Shown: positions 7,771 through 11,913 of the stretch, piece after piece
Layout: each line of letters opens with the position of its first letter
Numbering within the stretch: position 1 is the stretch's first letter
Source: Caryophanales bacterium UBA6768
GTDB taxonomy: Bacteria; Bacillota; Bacilli; Bacillales_D; Amphibacillaceae
DNA: 11,913 nt
Direction: 5' to 3'
NCBI GenBank assembly: GCA_002453315.1
Contig: DKGO01000202.1
Span: 2,508 to 14,420, forward strand
Notes under the pieces: model-generated
What the model was told of the DNA's origin: nothing
The model's database searches: none
Seen by the model: only the letters and a program-made list of their open reading frames with translations
Program-made: the position numbers and the translations under genes

Positions 7771-9132
7771 TTGTTACTACATAAATTACAAGAGATTTTA
7801 GGGGTAACTAGAATTTCCACAAATGATACAATATTGCAACAGCATAGTCGGGACGAATCTTACCATACTCCAGTACTACCTGATGTCGTTGTTTTTCCAG
7901 AGACAACAAGGGAAATTCAACAAATTGTCCATCTTGCAAATGAACTAAATAAACCGATTGTCCCTTTTGGTGTGGGATCTAGTTTAGAAGGTCATGCAAT
8001 TCCGATACAAGGTGGAATATCAATGGATTTCAGTCTAATGAATAGAATTATTGACATCCAACCTGAAAATTTTCTAGTTACGGTTCAACCTGGTGTTACA
8101 CGTACTCAATTAAATGAGGCATTAAAAAAACATGGTTTATTTTTTTCCGTTGATCCGGGCGCAGATGCAATAATCGGTGGCATGGCGGCAACTAATGCAA
8201 GTGGAACAACAACTGTTAAATATGGCGTTATGCGGGACCAAGTAAGAAATTTACAAGTTATTCTTCCTAATGGAACATTGATTGAAACAGGTAATTTAGC
8301 TACAAAATCATCATCCGGATATCATTTAAATGGATTGTTTATCGGATCTGAAGGGACGTTAGGCATATTCACGGAACTAACAGTAAAGGTATTCGGTATT
8401 CCCGAACATATTATGGCAGCAAGGGCTACATTTCCAACAGTAGATGACGCTGTGCAATCTGTCACAACATTATTAAGTGCTGGCATTCAAATCGCTAGAG
8501 TTGAATTAGTTGATGCACCATCGATTAGGCAAGTAAATTTATATAAAGAGACAGATTATGAGGTACAGCCAACATTATTTATCGAATTACAAGGCAATGA
8601 ACGTGGAATTGAAAAAGACATTGAAATGATGAAAGAATTACTTGAAAGTCATCAAGTAAAAGATATTACATTTGTTAAAGATACAAAATCACGAAATGCT
8701 TTATGGGAAGCTAGACACCATTTAGCCTACAGTTATATCCACCTAAACCCGGGGAAAAAACAAATGGTGACAGACGTTTGCCTACCTTTATCGAAACTTG
8801 GAAAAGGTATTACTGTTGCACGAGAGGCACTTGATAAAATTGGTCTTCCCGGTGGTATCGTGGGACATGTCGGTGACGGGAACTTCCATGCGCTCATCAT
8901 GGTCAATATGAATGAGGAAACAGAAGTTCAAAAAGCCAATTTATTTAACGAAAAGGTAGTTGAATTTGCATTAATAAATGGGGGAACTTGTACTGGTGAA
9001 CATGGTGTAGGTATTGGAAAAGCAAAATATCAACATCAAGAACACGGTGAAGCATATCACCTAATGAAAGATATAAAACAGTTAATCGACCCTAAACAAA
9101 TATTTAATCCAGGAAAAATTTTTATTGATTAA
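7771..9132 (+). CDS. FAD-binding oxidase, GlcD / D-lactate dehydrogenase type
   Basis: This 453-residue flavoprotein belongs to the VAO/PCMH family that includes glycolate oxidase subunit GlcD and D-lactate dehydrogenase (cytochrome) LDHD. It probably oxidises a short D-2-hydroxy acid such as D-lactate or glycolate to the 2-oxo acid. The FAD-binding half shows PFGVGSSLEGH at 65-75, DPGADAIIGGMAATNASGT at 128-146 and SGYHLNGLFIGSEGTLG at 182-198. The C-terminal substrate half shows GHVGDGNFH at 365-373, CTGEHGVG at 407-414 and the closing IDPKQIFNPGKI. It starts with TTG behind a perfect AGGAGG. No GlcE or iron-sulfur GlcF gene is adjacent, so it looks like a stand-alone LDHD-type enzyme. The substrate cannot be settled from sequence. 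No clear terminator is seen before the converging gene. Confidence 0.9.
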   Translation: MLLHKLQEILGVTRISTNDTILQQHSRDESYHTPVLPDVVVFPETTREIQQIVHLANELNKPIVPFGVGSSLEGHAIPIQGGISMDFSLMNRIIDIQPENFLVTVQPGVTRTQLNEALKKHGLFFSVDPGADAIIGGMAATNASGTTTVKYGVMRDQVRNLQVILPNGTLIETGNLATKSSSGYHLNGLFIGSEGTLGIFTELTVKVFGIPEHIMAARATFPTVDDAVQSVTTLLSAGIQIARVELVDAPSIRQVNLYKETDYEVQPTLFIELQGNERGIEKDIEMMKELLESHQVKDITFVKDTKSRNALWEARHHLAYSYIHLNPGKKQMVTDVCLPLSKLGKGITVAREALDKIGLPGGIVGHVGDGNFHALIMVNMNEETEVQKANLFNEKVVEFALINGGTCTGEHGVGIGKAKYQHQEHGEAYHLMKDIKQLIDPKQIFNPGKIFID

Positions 9133-9176
9133 TTTTCCGATAATCACAACGATAACGTCGGCAAAAATTAAGATTC

Positions 9177-9650
9177 CTATACGCCATTAAATACTTTTTC
9201 CCCAATCACTTGTAATGGGGATTGACAACAGCCTGTCCTGTAACGGGATGGGTATTTTATAACATGTTTTTTCCTTGTCACACTTTCTTTAAAACAAGCT
9301 GAACATCGATATACATAAAATTTACCAACTAATTTTTCATTCGTACTACTCACGCCATGTTTTTTTAATTGTGCTTCAAAATAAGGATGTCCATCGCGAC
9401 TGGGCATCTCTTTTACATGTAATGCATAATGAATACATTCATGTTTTAATACATCTATAATAACCGAATGATCACCATGATCTAAGAGAAAACCAGCCAA
9501 TTCAATCCGGACTGGTTTGTTTGTTCTTTCATATACATAACGACCCATTGTAGAACGAAGTCGATTGTTACGTACGATTGGAATCGATAATAAAGTATCA
9601 AAATGTTCCCTTAAAAACTGTCTAGCTTCAATGGTAAGTAATTCAAGCAC
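9177..9650 (-). CDS. SprT-like zinc metalloprotease domain protein
   Basis: This 157-residue protein has a SprT/Spartan-type fold. The zinc-protease motif HECIH is at 70-74 and the probable third ligand His88 lies in DGHPYFE, about 14 residues later as in the family. The segment RLRSTMGRYVYE at 31-41 matches the family's early strand. A C-terminal zinc-ribbon-like part has Cys116 and Cys119 (CSAC), then adjacent Cys141 and Cys142. The start is GTG at 9650, supported by AAGGTG 7 bases upstream. It is cytoplasmic, with no signal peptide. Spartan relatives in eukaryotes cleave DNA-crosslinked proteins; in bacteria the role of the family is poorly known, so no specific function is claimed. It converges on the oxidase gene, 44 bases away. 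Confidence 0.85.
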   Translation of the reverse strand: MLELLTIEARQFLREHFDTLLSIPIVRNNRLRSTMGRYVYERTNKPVRIELAGFLLDHGDHSVIIDVLKHECIHYALHVKEMPSRDGHPYFEAQLKKHGVSSTNEKLVGKFYVYRCSACFKESVTRKKHVIKYPSRYRTGCCQSPLQVIGEKVFNGV

Positions 9651-9737
9651 GGTCGATCACCTTCATTTTTACCTTTCAATCAAAATTTATTATTGAAAAA
9701 ATTTAAACTTATATTGCTGTATTGGAGGTAAATGTAA

Positions 9738-9815
9738 ATGAAATTGATCTATTTGTCAAGATCATCATCATCAGGCTATGTAACTGCTTTTGATGGATTA
9801 GTTGCTATTCATTAA
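9738..9815 (+). CDS. Possible small peptide gene, 25 residues
   Basis: An ATG at 9738 follows GGAGG (9724-9728) by 9 bases and opens a 25-codon frame ending in TAA at 9813-9815. The peptide begins MKLIYLSRSSSSGY and ends VTAFDGLVAIH. It has four consecutive serines and no clear membrane helix. I do not recognise a family. It sits alone between two minus-strand genes in a 168-base gap, ending 3 bases before the converging stop codon at 9819-9821. A minimal ATG-TAA (9732-9737) lies between the ribosome binding site and the ATG. No convincing promoter with a normal leader is visible. The ribosome binding site is the main support, and chance cannot be excluded. Confidence 0.35.
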   Translation: MKLIYLSRSSSSGYVTAFDGLVAIH

Positions 9816-9818
9816 TGA

Positions 9819-10103
9819 CTATGAAGTAAAAAAAGATGACTTGAAAAATGATGTAAATGTAGTTTTAAAACGTTTGTTTTCCAAAATGAACTGTTGTCCC
9901 TTTTCTGTTACATACGTTTTTTCGTGAATAACATATTTGTTTAAATGCGCTTTCCAAATTGCATTCGAAATGAAGTCCTTTTCCACAGCCTCATCAACAA
10001 TTTTATTAAATTCATCTATTGTTATATTTAAATCATATGCACGAGGATTTCGGGTTTGGTTAATTAATTTGAATAATTTAACCATTAATTTATCAACATT
10101 CAT
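9819..10103 (-). CDS. Hypothetical 94-residue protein, possible small winged helix (YjcQ-like)
   Basis: This is a short soluble protein that I cannot name with certainty. Its layout is an N-terminal helix (MNVDKLMVKLFKLINQT), a segment NITIDEFNKIVDEAVEKDFI (26-45) that looks like helix-turn-helix, a beta-like stretch KYVIHEKTYVTEKG (56-69), then a helix QQFILENKRFK. The order of helices followed by a strand pair with T-x-K-G resembles the small YjcQ family of Bacillus and phage proteins, which have a winged-helix fold, but that is judged from pattern only. The C terminus is rich in Phe, Ser and Lys. The start ATG has a GGGGG-type ribosome binding site (10112-10116) about 8 bases upstream. It is a single gene with no evident partner. 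Confidence 0.6.
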   Translation of the reverse strand: MNVDKLMVKLFKLINQTRNPRAYDLNITIDEFNKIVDEAVEKDFISNAIWKAHLNKYVIHEKTYVTEKGQQFILENKRFKTTFTSFFKSSFFTS

Positions 10104-10485
10104 TTTATTTTCCCCCTAATTATAACACAATTATTTTGCAATTTTTTTTATTTAGTAAATTTCGGTCAATATATACATAACATTCTAAATACTTTATTTT
10201 ATCATACTATTAATAAGCCAAAATTACTAGTGGAAATGATGATAAGTTCAATTAATGGGATTATTCTCCATTATTTTGGGTAAAACGATAAGTGTATAGT
10301 AAAATATTCAGCTTATGCATTTCTTATCTTTAAGAACAATAGTAATCATATTTCTTTGACGAAATTTTTAATAAAATACCCAAAAAATGCTATATTATAA
10401 TCGATTCAGATGATTGAAATGAATACAATAGACTGGTAGATTAAGAAAAAGGACTTCAATTTAATTTTTAAAAGGAACTAAAACT
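10104..10485. other. Divergent intergenic region, 382 bases
   Basis: AT-rich region between the 94-residue protein gene (minus) and the YiiX-like gene (plus). It holds the minus-strand ribosome binding site at 10112-10116, an orphan hairpin TAATGG (10253-10258) / CCATTA (10268-10273) followed by TTTT, and the plus-strand extended -10 promoter near 10388-10396. A TTGACG at 10356-10361 has no -10 at the right distance. I see no further gene or RNA element. Confidence 0.5.
10368..10396 (+). promoter_or_regulatory. Candidate promoter of the YiiX-like gene
   Basis: -35 TTAATA (10368-10373, 4 of 6), a 17-base spacer and -10 TATATT (10391-10396) preceded by TGc, an extended -10. A second overlapping TATAAT lies at 10396-10401. 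The predicted start is near 10403, giving a leader of about 80 bases. Confidence 0.5.
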
Positions 10486-10956
10486 ATGTCATTAACACGT
10501 TATTATCCAAATACAACGATAGAAGCTTTGCCGGGTGATATTATATATTCATCAATTGCTAGATCGACTTATTTTGTTGGTCATTCAGTCATCATTGGTA
10601 CAGATTTTACAATCAAAGAGGTCATTCCAAGTATACCGGGATGGCAAATATTGACACTTAAACAACATTGGAATAGACATCATCCCGGGGATAAAGTAAC
10701 AATTCTTCGTTCTAAGATGGGGGCTAAAGAGGCCGCTTCATGGATTACTGGAAACATTAAATCTTTTAAGACATATAACCTTATTAACTATGACATAAAT
10801 AATTTAGCCAAAAGCTACTGCTATAAATTTGTTACACAGGCTTATTACCATGGTGCAGGTATTTCAATCGTTAAAAAAATGAACCGACTTTTATTGCCAA
10901 ATGATATTAAAAAATCATCCGTACTTGATCGAGTTGCAATCATTTATATTAATTAA
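10486..10956 (+). CDS. YiiX/YebB-like NlpC/P60-superfamily protein (permuted papain fold)
   Basis: This 156-residue protein has the layout of the circularly permuted NlpC/P60 group (YiiX-like): GDIIYSS at 17-23, then HSVIIG with probable catalytic His33, a following strand with Glu45 (KEVIP), and later SYCYKFVTQAYY (110-121) with probable nucleophile Cys112. Members are thiol hydrolases or transferases acting on amide or ester bonds, including peptidoglycan or lipid substrates. No signal peptide or membrane segment is visible, so it appears cytoplasmic, which argues against a simple wall hydrolase. The ATG has AAAGGA 9 bases upstream. It is a single gene with its own promoter candidate and converges on the transporter gene 36 bases away. 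The substrate is unknown. Confidence 0.72.
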   Translation: MSLTRYYPNTTIEALPGDIIYSSIARSTYFVGHSVIIGTDFTIKEVIPSIPGWQILTLKQHWNRHHPGDKVTILRSKMGAKEAASWITGNIKSFKTYNLINYDINNLAKSYCYKFVTQAYYHGAGISIVKKMNRLLLPNDIKKSSVLDRVAIIYIN

Positions 10957-10992
10957 TTCCCTATCCAAAGCGTGCGGCAATTCGTGTCTCTA

Positions 10993-11847
10993 TTAATCGA
11001 CTGCCTTTCTTCCCTTAAAGAACATGTAAATCATGGCACCTAAAATAAATATGTAACCAATCAAACTAAATAAATCAGGACCCTCACTGAAAATCATAAA
11101 GCTTAAAATCGTTGTAAAAATTACAGTTGAATAGGTGAAAATTGATATATCTCGTGCTGGGGCATATTTATAGGCTAACGTAATTCCAAATTGACCAATC
11201 GTTGCAAAAAATCCCGCTAACAATAAATATGCTAATTGTTTACCTGTCATCGGTTCATAAAAGAAAATTAAAAACGGTAATAAAACAACAGTTGAAAAGA
11301 ATGAAAAATAAAAAACAACTGTATAATATTTTTCCCGATTACCTAACACTCTTAGTAACGTATATGCCGCTGCGGCGAAGATTGCCGATAAAACTCCAAT
11401 TGCATAAGGGGTAACATCAATGGAAAAAGTAGGTTTTACAATAAATAGCATCCCAATAAATGCAACTATAATTGTCACCATTTGAAAAGGTAATATTTTT
11501 TCCCTTAAAAAAATCCCCGACAAAATAATCACTAAAAACGGACTCATTTTATTTAACATGTCCGCATCAGACATAACTAAATGATCAATAGCATAAAAAA
11601 GAAAGATAATTCCAATTGTCCCAAAAATTGATCTACCCAATAAAACGAGTTGATTTTCTTTTTTACCAAATAAACTCTCTTTATTATAGACGACAAAAAC
11701 CAAAGCAATCATCGCAGATACAAAATTTCGGAAAAATGTTTTTTGAATTGCCGGGAGATCACCCGATAGCTTAACAAATAATGTCATCACTGAAAAACCA
11801 ATCGAAGAAATTAACATTAACATAATACCTTTAACTATATTATTCAC
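10993..11847 (-). CDS. EamA-family (DMT superfamily) membrane transporter
   Basis: This 284-residue integral membrane protein has ten predicted helices in two five-helix EamA halves, at about 6-25, 36-54, 69-87, 92-114, 120-138, 148-168, 175-196, 205-226, 233-252 and 259-278, and a short basic C terminus. Features typical of the family are GDLPAIQKTFFRN after helix 1, GIFLREK at 111-117 at the end of helix 4 and FSEGPDLFSLIGYIFILGA in the second half. Members export metabolites such as amino acids, nucleosides or drugs; the substrate is not predictable. I chose the GTG at 11847, which has AAGGA about 11 bases upstream and gives a normal family N terminus. The frame extends to a TTG at 11877 (294 residues) with no ribosome binding site. 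It is a single gene in view. Confidence 0.85.
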   Translation of the reverse strand: MNNIVKGIMLMLISSIGFSVMTLFVKLSGDLPAIQKTFFRNFVSAMIALVFVVYNKESLFGKKENQLVLLGRSIFGTIGIIFLFYAIDHLVMSDADMLNKMSPFLVIILSGIFLREKILPFQMVTIIVAFIGMLFIVKPTFSIDVTPYAIGVLSAIFAAAAYTLLRVLGNREKYYTVVFYFSFFSTVVLLPFLIFFYEPMTGKQLAYLLLAGFFATIGQFGITLAYKYAPARDISIFTYSTVIFTTILSFMIFSEGPDLFSLIGYIFILGAMIYMFFKGRKAVD

Positions 11848-11913
11848 GAATAGCCACTTCCTTACTGAAATAAACAATCAGTTATTAAGTATCTATTAAT
11901 TGCAAACTGAATT

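Noticed and set aside
9133..9167. Possible bidirectional terminator between the oxidase and SprT-like genes (CCGA / TCGG with flanking T and A runs)
   Set aside because: Only four GC-containing pairs with a bulge, a long loop and no clean T-run on either strand.
9674..9698. Inverted repeat TTTCAAT / ATTGAAA upstream of the SprT-like gene
   Set aside because: Seven AT-rich pairs in AT-rich DNA with no clear regulatory context; expected by chance.
10119..10127. Extended -10 (TGtTATAAT on the minus strand) for the 94-residue protein gene
   Set aside because: The predicted transcript start would fall on the ribosome binding site and leave almost no leader, and no -35 is visible.

Overview
This is an AT-rich stretch of a Bacillaceae-type (Bacillales, Gram-positive) chromosome. 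The evidence is the conserved run ysoA-like, tig, clpX, lonA, engB, the strong GGAGG-type ribosome binding sites, the use of TTG and GTG starts, and protein sequences close to Bacillus homologues. The genus cannot be fixed from the sequence. I see no rRNA, tRNA, CRISPR array, insertion sequence or integrase.

Left part (1-7630). The first 144 bases are the plus-strand 3' end of a small membrane protein gene. Everything else up to 7630 is read leftwards on the minus strand. In order of transcription this is a TPR-type gene (ysoA-like, 6674-7630), trigger factor (tig, 5057-6349), the ClpXP unfoldase ClpX (clpX, 3419-4696), the ATP-dependent protease LonA (lonA, 812-3133) and the ribosome-assembly GTPase EngB (engB/ysxC, 234-815). 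lonA and engB overlap by 4 bases, and a clear intrinsic terminator follows engB. The block is a proteostasis neighbourhood: folding at the ribosome exit (Tig), regulated proteolysis (ClpX with ClpP, LonA) and 50S subunit maturation (EngB). lonB, which lies between lonA and clpX in Bacillus subtilis, is not there. The short lonA-clpX gap instead holds a dyad-symmetric sequence that reads as a pair of divergent sigma-A promoters sharing one -10 element.

Right part (7631-11913). This is a mixed set of single genes. A GlcD/D-lactate-dehydrogenase-type FAD oxidase (7771-9132, plus) diverges from the ysoA-like gene. A SprT-like zinc metalloprotease (9177-9650, minus) converges on it. Then come a possible 25-residue peptide gene with a good ribosome binding site (9738-9815, plus), a 94-residue hypothetical protein that may be a small winged helix (9819-10103, minus), a YiiX-like permuted papain-fold protein with a visible His/Cys pair (10486-10956, plus), and an EamA-family ten-helix transporter (10993-11847, minus).

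Several candidate promoters (tig, oxidase, YiiX-like gene, lonA side of the dyad) carry an extended -10 'TGn' motif, in most cases with a weak -35. Start codons were chosen by ribosome binding site. For tig, the ysoA-like gene and the transporter this gives shorter proteins than the longest open frame.
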